Positions 19,102 to 29,204 of a DNA stretch of 64,000 bases are shown one piece after another. The stretch covers positions 1 to 64,000 of the forward strand of contig NZ_AKJD01000080.1 in assembly GCF_000282515.1 (NCBI RefSeq). Reading direction: 5' to 3'. The notes below the pieces were generated by a model, which saw only the letters and a program-made list of their open reading frames with translations, ran no database searches and had not been told where the DNA came from. The stretch is from Pseudomonas sp. GM80. Lineage in GTDB: Bacteria > Pseudomonadota > Gammaproteobacteria > Pseudomonadales > Pseudomonadaceae. Position numbers and translations under genes: made by a program. The number at the start of each line of letters is the position of its first letter. The first letter of the stretch is position 1.

Positions 19102-19344
19102 ATGGCCCGCAAAAAAGCTGCACTGGATTTCGAACAGTCCCTCGCCGACCTGCAAACATTGGTCGAGCGTCTGGAGAACGGTGAATTGTCGCTGGAAGAC
19201 TCGCTGACCGCTTTCGAGCAGGGCATCGGTCTGACCCGTGATTGCCAGGCAGCGCTGGCGCAAGCCGAGCAGAAGGTGCAAGTGCTGCTGGAGCGCGATG
19301 GCGAACTCGCCGAGGAACCCTTCGACGCGGAACAGCCAGAATGA
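19102..19344 (+). CDS. xseB: exodeoxyribonuclease VII small subunit
   Basis: An 80-residue acidic, mostly helical protein that joins several copies to XseA to form exonuclease VII, which degrades single-stranded DNA from both ends. The family pattern [20 protein letters not shown], then [16 protein letters not shown], is complete. It is the first gene of the conserved xseB-ispA-dxs block and overlaps ispA by four bases (ATGA). The catalytic subunit gene xseA is not in the window, as is usual. Confidence 0.95.
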   Translation: MARKKAALDFEQSLADLQTLVERLENGELSLEDSLTAFEQGIGLTRDCQAALAQAEQKVQVLLERDGELAEEPFDAEQPE

Positions 19345-20228
19345 TTGCAGCGTACACGGCGACCAGCCAGGGCCGGGTCAACGCGGCGCTGGAAACCCTG
19401 TTCAATGCGCCGCTGCCGGAACTGGCGCGGCTTTACGAAGCCATGCGCTACAGCGTGATGAACGGCGGCAAACGCGTGCGTCCGCTGCTCGCCTATGCGG
19501 CGTGCGAAGCGCTCGGCGGCAAGGCTGAGCAAGCCAACGGCGCCGCTTGCGCGGTCGAGTTGATCCACGCTTATTCGCTGGTGCACGACGATTTGCCGGC
19601 GATGGACGACGACGATTTGCGTCGTGGTCAGCCGACTACTCACAAAAAATTCGATGAAGCCTGCGCGATTCTTGCCGGTGACGGTTTGCAGAGCCTGGCG
19701 TTCAGCGCCCTGCTCGATCCGCGCCTGAGCGATTGCAGCAGCGATATCCGCCTGCAAATGGTCACCGCGCTTGCGCAGGCTGCGGGCCCGGCAGGCATGG
19801 TTGGCGGCCAAGCCATCGACCTGGGTTCGGTCGGCCTCAAGCTCGATCAAAAAGCCCTCGAACAGATGCACCGGCACAAGACCGGCGCGCTGATCGAAGT
19901 CAGCGTCAAACTCGGCGCCTTGGCCAGCGGCCGTGCCGAGCCGGACGAACTGCGCGCCTTGCAGACTTATGCACAGGCCATCGGCCTGGCTTTTCAGGTG
20001 CAGGACGACATCCTCGACGTCGAAAGCGATACCGCAACCCTCGGCAAACGCCAGGGCGCCGACATTGCCCGGGACAAGCCGACCTACCCGGCCCTGCTCG
20101 GTCTCGATGCGGCAAAAGCCTACGCGCTGGAACTGCGCGATCAAGCCCTGCACGCCCTGCGACCGTTTGACGCGGCAGCCGAGCCCTTGCGCGAGCTGGC
20201 CCGGTACATCGTCGAGCGTCGCAGCTGA
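19341..20228 (+). CDS. ispA: (2E,6E)-farnesyl diphosphate synthase
   Basis: A 295-residue prenyltransferase that condenses isopentenyl diphosphate with dimethylallyl and geranyl diphosphates to give farnesyl diphosphate, the precursor of quinone side chains and undecaprenyl phosphate. The first Asp-rich motif DDLPAMD is at 83-89 and the second, DDILD, at 222-226; GGKRVRPLL near residue 42 binds the substrate. The ATG at 19341 overlaps the xseB stop and gives full length; the codons upstream in this frame belong to xseB. Followed by dxs of the same pathway. Confidence 0.96.
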   Translation: MIAAYTATSQGRVNAALETLFNAPLPELARLYEAMRYSVMNGGKRVRPLLAYAACEALGGKAEQANGAACAVELIHAYSLVHDDLPAMDDDDLRRGQPTTHKKFDEACAILAGDGLQSLAFSALLDPRLSDCSSDIRLQMVTALAQAAGPAGMVGGQAIDLGSVGLKLDQKALEQMHRHKTGALIEVSVKLGALASGRAEPDELRALQTYAQAIGLAFQVQDDILDVESDTATLGKRQGADIARDKPTYPALLGLDAAKAYALELRDQALHALRPFDAAAEPLRELARYIVERRS

Positions 20229-20319
20229 CGGCGAATCCGCCAAAAAAGACCAACGCGTGGGCAGGGGGCGATGCATCAGGTAAACTGCCGCATCTTCTAT
20301 ACCTATAACGATTCGCCTG

Positions 20320-22218
20320 ATGCCCACGACGTTTCATGAGATTCCCCGCAAGCGCCCGACCACGCCCCTGCTCGACCGCGCGAATACGCCGGACGGCCTG
20401 CGCCGGTTAGGCGAAGCCGAGCTGGAAACCCTGGCCGATGAGTTGCGCCTGGAATTGCTCTACACGGTCGGCCAGACCGGTGGGCATTTCGGTGCCGGCC
20501 TGGGCGTGATCGAGCTGACCATCGCGCTGCATTACGTCTTCGACACGCCGGATGACCGGTTGGTGTGGGACGTTGGTCATCAGGCGTATCCGCACAAGAT
20601 CCTTACCGGTCGCCGTGAGCGCATGGAATCACTGCGCCAGAAGGACGGCATCGCTGCCTTCCCGCGTCGCGCCGAGAGCGAGTACGACACCTTTGGCGTC
20701 GGCCACTCCAGCACCTCGATCAGCGCTGCGCTGGGCATGGCGATTGCCGCCCGCCTGCAAAACAGTGATCGCAAGGCGATTGCCGTGATCGGTGATGGCG
20801 CGTTGACCGCCGGCATGGCCTTCGAGGCGCTGAACCACGCGCCGGAAGTGAACGCCAACATGCTGGTGATCCTCAACGACAACGACATGTCGATCTCGCG
20901 CAACGTCGGCGGTCTGTCGAATTATCTGGCGAAGATCCTTTCCAGCCGCACTTACGCGAGCATGCGTGAAGGCAGCAAAAAGGTCCTGTCGCGCCTGCCC
21001 GGCGCGTGGGAAATCGCCCGTCGCACCGAAGAATACGCCAAAGGCATGCTGGTCCCCGGCACCCTGTTCGAAGAGCTGGGCTGGAACTACATCGGCCCGA
21101 TCGACGGCCACGACCTGCCGACCCTGATCGCCACGCTGCGCAACATGCGTGACCTCAAAGGCCCGCAGTTCCTGCACATCGTCACCAAAAAGGGCAAAGG
21201 CTTCGCCCCGGCGGAAGTCGACCCTATCGGTTACCACGCCATCACCAAACTTGACCCCCTGGACGCTCCAGCCGCTGCGCCGAAGCCTGCCAGCGGGCCG
21301 AAATATTCGGCAGTGTTTGGCGAGTGGCTGTGCGACATGGCCGCAGCGGATCCGCGCCTGGTCGGGATCACCCCGGCAATGAAGGAAGGCTCGGACCTGG
21401 TGGCGTTCAGCGAACGCTTCCCGCTGCGCTACTTCGACGTGGCGATTGCCGAGCAACACGCGGTGACGTTCGCCGCCGGCATGGCCTGCGAAGGCGCGAA
21501 ACCGGTGGTGGCAATCTACTCGACGTTCCTGCAGCGTGGTTACGACCAGTTGGTGCATGACGTCGCGGTGCAGAACCTTGACGTGCTGTTCGCCATCGAC
21601 CGTGCCGGTCTGGTCGGCGAAGACGGCCCGACCCACGCCGGCAGCTTCGACCTGTCGTACCTGCGCTGCATTCCGGGCATGGTCATCATGACCCCGAGCG
21701 ATGAAAACGAACTGCGCAAAATGCTCACCACCGGCCACCTCTACAACGGCCCGGCGGCGGTGCGTTACCCGCGCGGCAGCGGCCCGAATGCAACCATCGA
21801 GAAGGATCTCGAGCCGATCGAAATCGGCAAGGGCATCGTCCGTCGTCAGGGCAGCAAAGTCGCCCTGCTGGTGTTTGGCGTGCAATTGGCCGAAGCGCTG
21901 AAAGTCGCCGAGACGCTCGATGCCACGGTGGTCGACATGCGTTTCGTCAAACCGCTGGATGAAGCCTTGGTGCGCGAAATTGCCGGCAGCCACGAGTTGC
22001 TGGTGACGATTGAAGAGAACGCGATCATGGGCGGCGCCGGTGGCGCGGTCAGTGAGTTTCTCGCCCGCGAGAATATCCTCAAGTCGATGCTGCACCTGGG
22101 CTTGCCGGATATCTACGTCGAGCACGCCAAACCTGCGCAGATGCTGGCCGAGTGCGGGCTGGATGAGGCCGGGATCGAAGCGTCGATTCGTCAGCGCCTG
22201 GAATTGCTCAACCGCTAA
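20320..22218 (+). CDS. dxs: 1-deoxy-D-xylulose-5-phosphate synthase
   Basis: A 632-residue thiamine-diphosphate enzyme joining pyruvate and glyceraldehyde 3-phosphate in the first step of the MEP isoprenoid pathway; cytosolic. The ThDP motif begins [17 protein letters not shown]; the substrate-contact segment [17 protein letters not shown] and the transketolase-type pyrimidine-binding stretch [13 protein letters not shown] are intact. Length is normal. The ATG at 20320 lacks a clear Shine-Dalgarno but matches the usual family start MPTTF. It lies 91 bases after ispA, probably cotranscribed, and is followed by a repeat pair that likely ends the block. Confidence 0.97.
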   Translation: MPTTFHEIPRKRPTTPLLDRANTPDGLRRLGEAELETLADELRLELLYTVGQTGGHFGAGLGVIELTIALHYVFDTPDDRLVWDVGHQAYPHKILTGRRERMESLRQKDGIAAFPRRAESEYDTFGVGHSSTSISAALGMAIAARLQNSDRKAIAVIGDGALTAGMAFEALNHAPEVNANMLVILNDNDMSISRNVGGLSNYLAKILSSRTYASMREGSKKVLSRLPGAWEIARRTEEYAKGMLVPGTLFEELGWNYIGPIDGHDLPTLIATLRNMRDLKGPQFLHIVTKKGKGFAPAEVDPIGYHAITKLDPLDAPAAAPKPASGPKYSAVFGEWLCDMAAADPRLVGITPAMKEGSDLVAFSERFPLRYFDVAIAEQHAVTFAAGMACEGAKPVVAIYSTFLQRGYDQLVHDVAVQNLDVLFAIDRAGLVGEDGPTHAGSFDLSYLRCIPGMVIMTPSDENELRKMLTTGHLYNGPAAVRYPRGSGPNATIEKDLEPIEIGKGIVRRQGSKVALLVFGVQLAEALKVAETLDATVVDMRFVKPLDEALVREIAGSHELLVTIEENAIMGGAGGAVSEFLARENILKSMLHLGLPDIYVEHAKPAQMLAECGLDEAGIEASIRQRLELLNR

Positions 22219-22224
22219 GCGTTC

Positions 22225-22335
22225 CCCTGTAGGAGCTGCCGAAGGCTGCGATCTTTTGATCCTGCTTCTCGGCGGCTCCAGACCTTCCAAAAAAGCAAAA
22301 TCAAAAGATCGCAGCCTTCGGCAGCTCCTACCGGG
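22225..22335. repeat. family-A repeat pair (REPIN)
   Basis: Two inverted copies of CTGTAGGAGCTGCCGAAGGC-type units with the GCGATCTTTTGATC tail, separated by about 40 bases, between dxs and btuB. Confidence 0.9.
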
Positions 22336-22358
22336 TTTTGCATAAGCCATGGATTGCC

Positions 22359-24245
22359 ATGAAACTCTCGCGCCTCGCCCTGCCTTTCTTCCTGCTGCCG
22401 TCCGCCAATGCCCTCGCCGACACGTTCGAGCGCGATCAGGCGCTGAAGCTGCCGGATGTGCTGATCTCCGCCAACCGTCAGGTAGAAGCGCGCAATGACA
22501 GCAGCGCCGCCAACACCGTGTTCACCCGCGAAGACATCGACCGTCTGCAACCGAGCGACGTGCCGGACTTGCTGCGTCGCGTGCCGGGTGTGCAAGTGGC
22601 GCAAACCGGTGGGCGTGGCAGTCTGCCGGGCGTTTATATTCGTGGCACACAGTCGGCGCAAAGCCTGGTGCTGGTCGACGGCCAGCGCATCGGCAACTCG
22701 ACGTCCGGCGACAGCAATCTGCAACACCTGAACATCGAACAGATCGAGCGCGTCGAAGTGCTGCGCGGTTCGCGTTCGGTGATTTATGGCAGCGATGCGA
22801 TTGGCGGGGTGATTCAGATTTTCACCCGACGCGGCACCGAGCAAGGTCTTCAGCCACGCATGCACGTCGGTTTCGGCAGCAACCAGACCTGGGAGCGTAG
22901 GCTCGGTTTGTCCGGCGGCGATGAAAAAACCCGATTCAACCTCGGCGCCAGCCTCGATGAAACCGCCGGGATTGATCGCACGCACGAATCGTATCCAAGC
23001 GATAGCGATCACGATGCCTACCGCAACAAATCCGTCAGCCTGAGCCTCAGCCATGCGTTGACCGACGACATTGAGATCGGCGCCAATCTGCTCGATAACC
23101 GTGGCAAGAGCGAGTTTGACAGCCCGTTCGGTAGATATGACGTCGTGACGGATCAGTCCTACCAACAGCAACCCTACAGCGATTTCAACGTCAGCAGCAT
23201 CAGCAGCTACTTCGACGCACGGGTTAACGACCTATGGAAAACCCGCGTCGAGTTCGGCCATACCGAGAACCGTGAGAAGACCCTGGATAAACTCAGCGAC
23301 GAGCGCACGGTGTTCAACACCTATCGCGACTCGGTGAACTGGCAGAACGACCTGACCTTGAATTCGCGCAACAGCCTGATCCTCGGCGGTGACTGGTACG
23401 AGGATCGCGTCAACAGCAGCACCGCGTTCGACGAGGACAGCCGCTGGAACCGCGCCGCCTTCATCCAGCATCGTTATCAGGCTGACAGCTTCTCCACCGA
23501 GCTGGGTCTGCGTCACGATGACAATCAGCAGTTCGGCAGCCAGAACACCTGGAGCGGCACGTTCACGTTGCCGTTGAACCCGGATAACGACCTGCTGCTC
23601 AGCTACAGCGAAGGCTTCCGCGCGCCGACGTTCAACGACTTGTATTACCCGGATTTCAGCAACCCGGACTTGAAACCGGAAACCTCGAAAAGCTATGAGC
23701 TGCAATGGCGCAGCCAGTTGAGCGACAGCAGCCGTCTGGAAGCGTCGATTTACCGTACGGATCTGCAAGACGCGATCATCTTCGGCAGCAATTCACGTCC
23801 GGAGAACGTCGCTTCAGCGCGAATCAACGGTTTCGAAGCGGCGCTGAAACAGGAACTGTTCGATTGGCAGAGCAACCTTGGCGTGTCGATCATCGACCCC
23901 CGCGATCGTGATAGCGGGCATACCTTGGCACGACGTGCGCGGCGGACGTTGAGCTGGGATCTGGATCGCCAGTTTGACCAGATCGGCGTCGGTGCAAGTT
24001 GGCAGGCGGTGAGCAGCAGTTATGACGATCTGAAAAACGAGAACCCGCTGGGTGGTTATGCGTTATTCGGATTGCGCAGCAGTTGGGCGCTGAACCACGA
24101 GATCAAGCTGGATCTGAAGGTCGATAACGTTTTCGACAAGGGTTACAGCCGGGCGAATTACAGCTATGACGGCGGCCAATACGGTTATCGCGAGGAAGGT
24201 CGTGTGTGGATGTTTGGTGTCACCTGGACCCCCGAAATCCGCTAA
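22359..24245 (+). CDS. btuB: TonB-dependent vitamin B12 receptor BtuB
   Basis: A 628-residue outer-membrane beta-barrel transporter, probably for cobalamins, energised through TonB. A signal peptide (LSRLALPFFLLPSANALA) precedes the TonB box-like PDVLISANR; the plug domain (DVPDLLRRVPGVQVAQTGG, IERVEVLRGSRSVIYGSDA) and a C-terminal barrel ending FGVTW follow. I chose the ATG at 22359 because it opens the signal peptide. The B12 assignment rests on the BtuB-like plug and on btuF being the convergent neighbour. No cobalamin riboswitch fits in the 140 bases upstream, which are mostly repeat. Confidence 0.85.
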   Translation: MKLSRLALPFFLLPSANALADTFERDQALKLPDVLISANRQVEARNDSSAANTVFTREDIDRLQPSDVPDLLRRVPGVQVAQTGGRGSLPGVYIRGTQSAQSLVLVDGQRIGNSTSGDSNLQHLNIEQIERVEVLRGSRSVIYGSDAIGGVIQIFTRRGTEQGLQPRMHVGFGSNQTWERRLGLSGGDEKTRFNLGASLDETAGIDRTHESYPSDSDHDAYRNKSVSLSLSHALTDDIEIGANLLDNRGKSEFDSPFGRYDVVTDQSYQQQPYSDFNVSSISSYFDARVNDLWKTRVEFGHTENREKTLDKLSDERTVFNTYRDSVNWQNDLTLNSRNSLILGGDWYEDRVNSSTAFDEDSRWNRAAFIQHRYQADSFSTELGLRHDDNQQFGSQNTWSGTFTLPLNPDNDLLLSYSEGFRAPTFNDLYYPDFSNPDLKPETSKSYELQWRSQLSDSSRLEASIYRTDLQDAIIFGSNSRPENVASARINGFEAALKQELFDWQSNLGVSIIDPRDRDSGHTLARRARRTLSWDLDRQFDQIGVGASWQAVSSSYDDLKNENPLGGYALFGLRSSWALNHEIKLDLKVDNVFDKGYSRANYSYDGGQYGYREEGRVWMFGVTWTPEIR

Positions 24246-24272
24246 GTCCGCGCATCTGAATAGCCCCCGACA

Positions 24273-24382
24273 CCCTGTAGGAGCTGCCGCAGGCTGCGAT
24301 CTTTTGATCTTGATCTCGGCGATCCCTACTTGGCCACAAAGCAAAGTCAAAAGATCGCAGCCTTCGGCAGCTCCTACAGGGG
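24273..24382. repeat. family-A repeat pair (REPIN)
   Basis: Inverted pair of GTAGGAGCTGCCG-type units filling the space between the convergent btuB and btuF; it ends at the base before the btuF stop. Confidence 0.9.
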
Positions 24383-25183
24383 TTATTGGTGTGGTGCGAT
24401 GAGTTGGCAGAGCTTGGCCGTGGCGGCGATCATCTGGCCGCTTGGGCGTTCGAGGCCTTTGTCGGTGATCAGCAGTAATTGCTGCTGTTTTACAGCGGCG
24501 ACCTGCGGCCAGTTTTTCCAGGCGTTGAGCTGGGACTGGTCGCTGGCCAGAATCACTTCGGGATCACGCTGCAACACTGATTCGATGCTGACTTGCGGCG
24601 CAGGCAAGGTCAGATCACTGAACACATTGCGCGCCCCGCACACTTCCAGCGCATCGCTGATAATCTGCCCGCCACCGACGGTATACAGCGGCTTGTCCCA
24701 CACCTGATAAAACACCCGCAACGACACTTCCCGGTGATAGCGCTGGCGCAGCTCGGCGAGTTTTTGCCGCAGCTCAGCCGCCAGCTTCAGCCCACGTTCA
24801 GGTCGACCCAATAGCGTGGCAATGGCTTCAATCTGCGCAGAAAGCTGATCAAGGGAGTGCGGTTCGGCGACGAAAGTCGGAATGCCCAGGCGCTTCAACT
24901 GATCACGCTGCGCCGGGCCGACGCTGCCGGGCCAAAGCAACAACAAATCAGGTTTGAGGCTCAGCAACTGTTCCATGTCGAGCTGGCCATAACGACCGAC
25001 CGATGCAACGTTGGCAATTTCAGCCGGGCGTTCACCGGCATCCAGCACACCGACCAACAGGTCTGCAGAATCCAGTTCAACAACGATTTCAGAAAGCGAC
25101 GGCGCCAGGCTGACCACCCGCAGGTTTGCCAGCACCGGGCCGCTGACGGCCAGCAGCAGAACCGCCAGCCAGAGACGGCGCAT
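24383..25183 (-). CDS. btuF: cobalamin-binding periplasmic protein BtuF
   Basis: A 266-residue class III solute-binding protein for vitamin B12 delivery to an inner-membrane ABC transporter. The signal peptide (RLWLAVLLLAVSGPVLA) is followed by NLRVVSLAPSLSEIV and the helical-backbone-type two-lobe pattern, with LDMEQLLSLKPDLLLLWP and a C-terminal ERPSGQMIAATAKLCQLI. I chose ATG 25183, which overlaps the stop of the upstream membrane-protein gene (ATGA). No btuC or btuD is nearby. A role in another siderophore-like system is less likely but cannot be excluded. Confidence 0.85.
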   Translation of the reverse strand: MRRLWLAVLLLAVSGPVLANLRVVSLAPSLSEIVVELDSADLLVGVLDAGERPAEIANVASVGRYGQLDMEQLLSLKPDLLLLWPGSVGPAQRDQLKRLGIPTFVAEPHSLDQLSAQIEAIATLLGRPERGLKLAAELRQKLAELRQRYHREVSLRVFYQVWDKPLYTVGGGQIISDALEVCGARNVFSDLTLPAPQVSIESVLQRDPEVILASDQSQLNAWKNWPQVAAVKQQQLLLITDKGLERPSGQMIAATAKLCQLIAPHQ

Positions 25184-25602
25184 CAGCCGAGTTGACGCGG
25201 GATACGGTAGAGGTAAAACAGCACGGCGGTGGACAGCGCCAGCAGCATCAACGGCACCGCTTCGAGACCGACGAATACCGCCAGTGCGCCGATCCAGGCC
25301 GGCAAGGCTGCCGCGAGAAACGCCGAGCGACGGTTCGCCGCGAGGGCAATCCATGCGTCGGGCTCTTCAGGAGTATCAAGGGCTTTTTGCGTGGCGATCA
25401 GGGCATGCTTGTAGCGGCCGAAAAACTTCAGGCTGACAAACATCGACGCCACGCCGGCAATAAACAGCGGCATCGCCAACACCGGTAAAATCCCCTCGTC
25501 CTGCCCGAACAGCGCATTGAGGACGAATAGCGGCACCAACGCCAGCGCCAAGTATTTCCACCAGGCGACTGACAATCGGCGTCGCACCTGACCACGGGTC
25601 AC
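25183..25602 (-). CDS. small integral membrane protein, unknown function
   Basis: A 139-residue protein with a basic start ([10 protein letters not shown]), four hydrophobic segments (about residues 17-30, 38-60, 92-112, 114-132) and a soluble loop of about 30 residues between the second and third. I do not recognise a family. The GTG start at 25602 overlaps the ribA stop (GTGA), and its stop overlaps the btuF start, so it is translationally coupled to both. Coupling with btuF suggests a link to B12 uptake, but this is only context. Confidence 0.7.
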   Translation of the reverse strand: MTRGQVRRRLSVAWWKYLALALVPLFVLNALFGQDEGILPVLAMPLFIAGVASMFVSLKFFGRYKHALIATQKALDTPEEPDAWIALAANRRSAFLAAALPAWIGALAVFVGLEAVPLMLLALSTAVLFYLYRIPRQLG

Positions 25603-26216
25603 GCGCGATCAACCTCGCCCTGATGCTCGTTGCCCATCATGTGGTCGAGCTTGCTGGCCTTGGTCGCCAGGTACAGTTTGTTGTGCGGGTTGTGGCCGGT
25701 GTGCAGCGGCACGCGCTCGGCGACGGTGATGCCCATGTCGGTCAAGGCTTTGACCTTGCGCGGGTTGTTGGTCATCAGGCGCAGGGATTTCACGCCCAGA
25801 TGCTCAAGCATCGGCAGGCACATGGCGTAATCGCGCTGGTCGGCGGCGAAACCCAGACGCTCGTTGGCTTCAACGGTGTCGGCACCGCCGTCCTGCAATT
25901 CGTAGGCGCGGATCTTGTTCAACAAGCCAATGCCACGACCTTCCTGACGCAGGTAGAGCAACACACCACGGCCTTCGCGGGCGATGGCTTTGAGTGCGCC
26001 TTCGAGTTGCGAGCCGCAGTCGCAACGCTGGCTGAACAAGGCGTCGCCGGTCAGGCATTCGGAGTGCAAACGGCCGAGAACCGGGGCACCGTCGGCAAAC
26101 TCACCCAGGCTCAGCACGACGTGCTCGCGGCCGGTGGCTTCATCGAGAAAACCGTGCATGGTGAATTGCGCAAAAGGCGTTGGCAGCTTGGAAGCGGCGA
26201 CAAAGACGACAGGCAC
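25599..26216 (-). CDS. ribA: GTP cyclohydrolase II
   Basis: A 205-residue stand-alone enzyme that opens GTP to 2,5-diamino-6-ribosylamino-pyrimidinone phosphate, the first committed step of riboflavin synthesis. The zinc ligands Cys54, Cys65 and Cys67 ([17 protein letters not shown]) and the catalytic [10 protein letters not shown] are all present. A GTG start at 26216 has AGGAGC at good distance. It supplies the activity that the fusion protein at 29914-31005 appears to have lost. Downstream genes overlap it. Confidence 0.96.
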   Translation of the reverse strand: MPVVFVAASKLPTPFAQFTMHGFLDEATGREHVVLSLGEFADGAPVLGRLHSECLTGDALFSQRCDCGSQLEGALKAIAREGRGVLLYLRQEGRGIGLLNKIRAYELQDGGADTVEANERLGFAADQRDYAMCLPMLEHLGVKSLRLMTNNPRKVKALTDMGITVAERVPLHTGHNPHNKLYLATKASKLDHMMGNEHQGEVDRA

Positions 26217-26348
26217 CGGTGTGCTCCTGATCTAAAGAGTCTGAAAATTCGCAGGCCGGCATTGTAACAGCAGGTTCCTACCGGCGCTTAGGCTGAATTA
26301 TCGGGCATAACGATCAAAAAGTTTGATAACTACCCGGACAACATGGAT

Positions 26349-26447
26349 CCCTGTAGGAGCTGTCGAGTGAAACGAGGCTGCGATCTTTTGATCTGTTTTT
26401 TAGAATCAAGATCAAAAGATCGCAGCGTGCCGCAGCTCCTACAGGGG
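26349..26447. repeat. family-A repeat pair (REPIN), overlaps a stop codon
   Basis: Inverted pair of CTGTAGGAGCTG-type units. The right unit supplies the TAG stop codon of the neighbouring minus-strand gene at 26439-26441. Confidence 0.85.
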
Positions 26448-27182
26448 ATTTGTGGCGAAGGGGTAGGGTTGCTTCCACTTCTCGAAGATCGGCTTCAGCT
26501 CGCCGCTCTTCACCAGTTGCTCCATGCGCTGGTCATACAGCGCCATCAAGGCCCGGGCCTGCGGAGTGTCGGCAAACCCGAGAAACAGCGGCAACTCGGC
26601 CAGGTGCGAATAGCGATACTGCGTCGGATCCGTCGCCGTTTTCACCACCGCTTCAATCTCGGTCAGCGCATCGATGTAGTAATCCGCCCGCCCCTGCTTG
26701 AGCATCGAGAGAATGCCGGTGCGGCGCTCGATCTGGTTGTAGCGCTTGATGTTCGGCAGGTAATTTTCGTAACGATAGCCACGCACCCACGCCAGTCGAT
26801 ACTTGCCCAGCGTCGCCTGGGTGGGCGATGGGTTGTTCGCCAGGCCCAATGCGTAGATATGGTCGGAATCGAAATTCCACTGCGGATACAGCACTTGCTC
26901 GGCTTCGTCGCGGTAGGAGCCGACCAGCGCGTCGACTTCCTTCAACTGCACCAGCCCCACCGAACGGGTGTACGGCACCGTGCGAATGTCCAGCTTGACC
27001 CCCGCCGGCTCGAACACCTTGCGCAGTACATCCCAACCCAGACCATGGCCATCGGCGGCGGTGTAGTCTTCCCAGTCTTCGCTGGCCAGATGGATGACTG
27101 CAGGCGTCGGCGCGGCTTCCTGCGCACCGGCCACGGTGCTCAGCAAAGCCAAAACCACTAACGCCAACCAGCGTCGAGTCAT
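26439..27182 (-). CDS. family-3 periplasmic solute-binding protein
   Basis: A 247-residue secreted protein (signal RRWLALVVLALLSTVAGA) with the amino-acid-type solute-binding fold (SBP_bac_3): ASEDWEDYTAADGHGLGWDVLRKVFE near the N-terminus and GILSMLKQGRADYYIDALTEIE in the second lobe. No ABC permease or ATPase gene is adjacent, so it may instead serve a sensor or act alone. The ATG at 27182 has a GGGG-rich site upstream. The stop codon lies inside a repeat element, so the last residues were set by insertion or persistence of the repeat. Confidence 0.8.
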   Translation of the reverse strand: MTRRWLALVVLALLSTVAGAQEAAPTPAVIHLASEDWEDYTAADGHGLGWDVLRKVFEPAGVKLDIRTVPYTRSVGLVQLKEVDALVGSYRDEAEQVLYPQWNFDSDHIYALGLANNPSPTQATLGKYRLAWVRGYRYENYLPNIKRYNQIERRTGILSMLKQGRADYYIDALTEIEAVVKTATDPTQYRYSHLAELPLFLGFADTPQARALMALYDQRMEQLVKSGELKPIFEKWKQPYPFATNPL

Positions 27183-27219
27183 CCCTAGTCCCCTCACTTG
27201 ACCCTGATATCCCTTGGAA

Positions 27220-27723
27220 TCAGGCGAAAATCCACACCAGGCCCTGCATGGCCAGCCAGGCGAACACACCGGCCAGCACATCGTCGAGCATGATGCCGAA
27301 GCCGCCATGCACATGCCGGTCGACCCAGCGGATCGGCCAAGGCTTGAGAATGTCGAAGAAACGGAACACCAGGAAACCCGCAAGTAACCAGTACCAGCCT
27401 TCCGGCACCAGCCACAGGGTGATCCACATGCCGACCATTTCGTCCCAGACGATGCCTTCGTGGTCGTGTACCCGCAGGTCGTCGGCCACTTTGCCGCACA
27501 GCCAGAAGCCGAACAGCATGGTGATCCCGAGCATCAGCCAGTAACCCCAGTCGGGCAACATCTGCCACAACGGGATAAAGGGTAGCGCAACTAACGAGCC
27601 CCACGTGCCCGGTGCTTTCGGCAAGGTGCCGGAACCGAAACCGAAGGCAATGAAATGCCAGGGATTGCGCCACACCGATGGCGGTACGAATTCGCCCGGA
27701 ACCTGTTTCGGGTGGTCTGTCAC
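27220..27723 (-). CDS. pgpA: phosphatidylglycerophosphatase A
   Basis: A 167-residue inner-membrane phosphatase that converts phosphatidylglycerophosphate to phosphatidylglycerol. The family signature SGTLPKAPGTWGSLVALPF near residue 31, the catalytic-type stretch HEGIVWDEMVGMWI and the downstream DDVLAGVFA are intact, with three to four hydrophobic segments. A GTG start at 27723 overlaps the thiL stop (GTGA). Position after nusB-thiL is conserved in gammaproteobacteria. Confidence 0.95.
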   Translation of the reverse strand: MTDHPKQVPGEFVPPSVWRNPWHFIAFGFGSGTLPKAPGTWGSLVALPFIPLWQMLPDWGYWLMLGITMLFGFWLCGKVADDLRVHDHEGIVWDEMVGMWITLWLVPEGWYWLLAGFLVFRFFDILKPWPIRWVDRHVHGGFGIMLDDVLAGVFAWLAMQGLVWIFA

Positions 27724-28685
27724 GGTGACTCCTGAAAATGTTGATAACCCCGGATTTGCGGGGTGATGTCGCGCCCGTCACGATCCAGCAGCGCCACGCC
27801 CTGCCCCTCTGCCACACGACCGATCACGTGGATCGGCCAGCCATTGGCCAGCAACGCTGGCAACTCGACGGACGGCAGGGTGAAGGCCAACACGTAATCA
27901 TCGCCGCCGCTGAGCGCTGCACGTTCGGCGCCACGCTGGCCGAGAAACGCCACTAAAGCATCCGACAGCGGTACGCGCTCGCGTTCAATCTCAAGCCGAA
28001 CCTTCGACGCCAGCGCGATGTGCCCGCAATCGGCGAGCAGGCCATCGGAGATGTCCAGCGCCGACGTGGCTTTGCCGCGCAAGGCCTGACCGAGCGCGAG
28101 TTGCGGTTGTGGCGACCAGTAATGATCGAGCAGCGGTTGGCCGATTTCTGGCTCGGCCTCACGCTGGCCCAACACCAGTGGCAAGGCACCGGCAGCATTG
28201 CCCAGCTCCCCGCCGACACACAGCAAGTCACCCGGCTGCGCGCCGCTGCGGGTCAAGGCCTGACCGGCAGGAATACGACCGAACACGGTGACAGTCAGGC
28301 TCAACGGCCCGCGCGTGGTATCGCCGCCGACCAGCGCGACACCGCAGCTCTGCGCCATGCGGTTCAAACCGCGAGCATAGGCTTGCAGCCAATCGGCGGT
28401 CACCGTCGGCACAGTCAGGGCAAGGGTAAAGGCAACGGGCGTGGCGCCCATGGCGGCCAGATCGCTGACCGCAACGGCCAGCGAGCGCTGACCGAGCAGA
28501 AACGGATCGCAGGGGTCGGCGAAATGCACACCGGCCACCAGCGTATCGGTGGAAATCGCCAGCTGTTCCCCGGAAGGAACAGCGAGCAAGGCGCAGTCAT
28601 CGCCGATCCCCAGCGCAACGCCTTCGCCGCCCTGCGCACAAGGCGCGGCGGCGAAGAAGTTGCGGATCAGCTCAAACTCGCCCAT
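27720..28685 (-). CDS. thiL: thiamine-monophosphate kinase
   Basis: A 321-residue cytosolic kinase that phosphorylates thiamine monophosphate to thiamine diphosphate, the cofactor used by Dxs among others. Conserved features are MGEFELI at the start, GIGDDCALL, STDTLVAGVHF, SDLAAMGA, GGDTTRGPL and SALDISDGLLAD. Length is normal. It lies 18 bases after nusB and overlaps pgpA, in the usual operon order. Confidence 0.96.
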   Translation of the reverse strand: MGEFELIRNFFAAAPCAQGGEGVALGIGDDCALLAVPSGEQLAISTDTLVAGVHFADPCDPFLLGQRSLAVAVSDLAAMGATPVAFTLALTVPTVTADWLQAYARGLNRMAQSCGVALVGGDTTRGPLSLTVTVFGRIPAGQALTRSGAQPGDLLCVGGELGNAAGALPLVLGQREAEPEIGQPLLDHYWSPQPQLALGQALRGKATSALDISDGLLADCGHIALASKVRLEIERERVPLSDALVAFLGQRGAERAALSGGDDYVLAFTLPSVELPALLANGWPIHVIGRVAEGQGVALLDRDGRDITPQIRGYQHFQESP

Positions 28686-28703
28686 TGAAGTATCAAGCGC
28701 GTT

Positions 28704-29204
28704 TCAGCGCTTGAACGCCTTCACTTCAGCTTCACGCAGGCGCGGGGCCAGTTTGTCGAGCACGCCGTTGACGAACTTGTGACCGTCGGTGGAACCGTAG
28801 ACTTTCGCCAGTTCGATCCCTTCGTTGATCACAACGCGATACGGCACGTCGACGCGCTTGAGCAGTTCCCAGGTCGACAGGCGCAGTACGCACAGTTCAA
28901 CCGGATCCAGCTCTTCGATGGTCAGGTCCAGGCACGGCGCCAGCGCAGTGTCGATCTCGGTCAGACTGGCCGGAACACCGTGCAGGATGTCGTGGAAGTA
29001 GCTGGCATCGGCGAAGGTGAAATCGTTGTCGACGCGAAACTGCGCTTCGATTTCGTTCAGCGAAGTACTGGCCATGTGGCGCTGGTACAACGCTTGAGTC
29101 GCCAACTGACGGGCAGCGCGGCGCTTTTCGCTTTTCGAAGGCTTGCCGGCGTCGGTTGGACGCGGATCGCGCGGGTTGAAACGATCGCTTTCGTCGCTAA
29201 TCAC
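28704..29204 (-). CDS. nusB: transcription antitermination factor NusB
   Basis: A 166-residue RNA-binding protein that, with NusE, binds boxA and promotes antitermination in rRNA operons. The arginine-rich [14 protein letters not shown] helix and the C-terminal [28 protein letters not shown] pattern are diagnostic. The GTG start at 29204 overlaps the ribH stop. An N-terminal extension of about 25 residues rich in charged residues is common in Pseudomonas. Confidence 0.96.
   Translation of the reverse strand: MISDESDRFNPRDPRPTDAGKPSKSEKRRAARQLATQALYQRHMASTSLNEIEAQFRVDNDFTFADASYFHDILHGVPASLTEIDTALAPCLDLTIEELDPVELCVLRLSTWELLKRVDVPYRVVINEGIELAKVYGSTDGHKFVNGVLDKLAPRLREAEVKAFKR

Noticed and set aside
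20629..22350. A 573-codon minus-strand open frame over dxs
   Set aside because: Opposite a complete dxs; composition is that of a complementary high-GC frame.
22219..22358. Cobalamin riboswitch before btuB
   Set aside because: The 140-base gap is almost entirely a repeat pair; the characteristic aptamer boxes are not seen.
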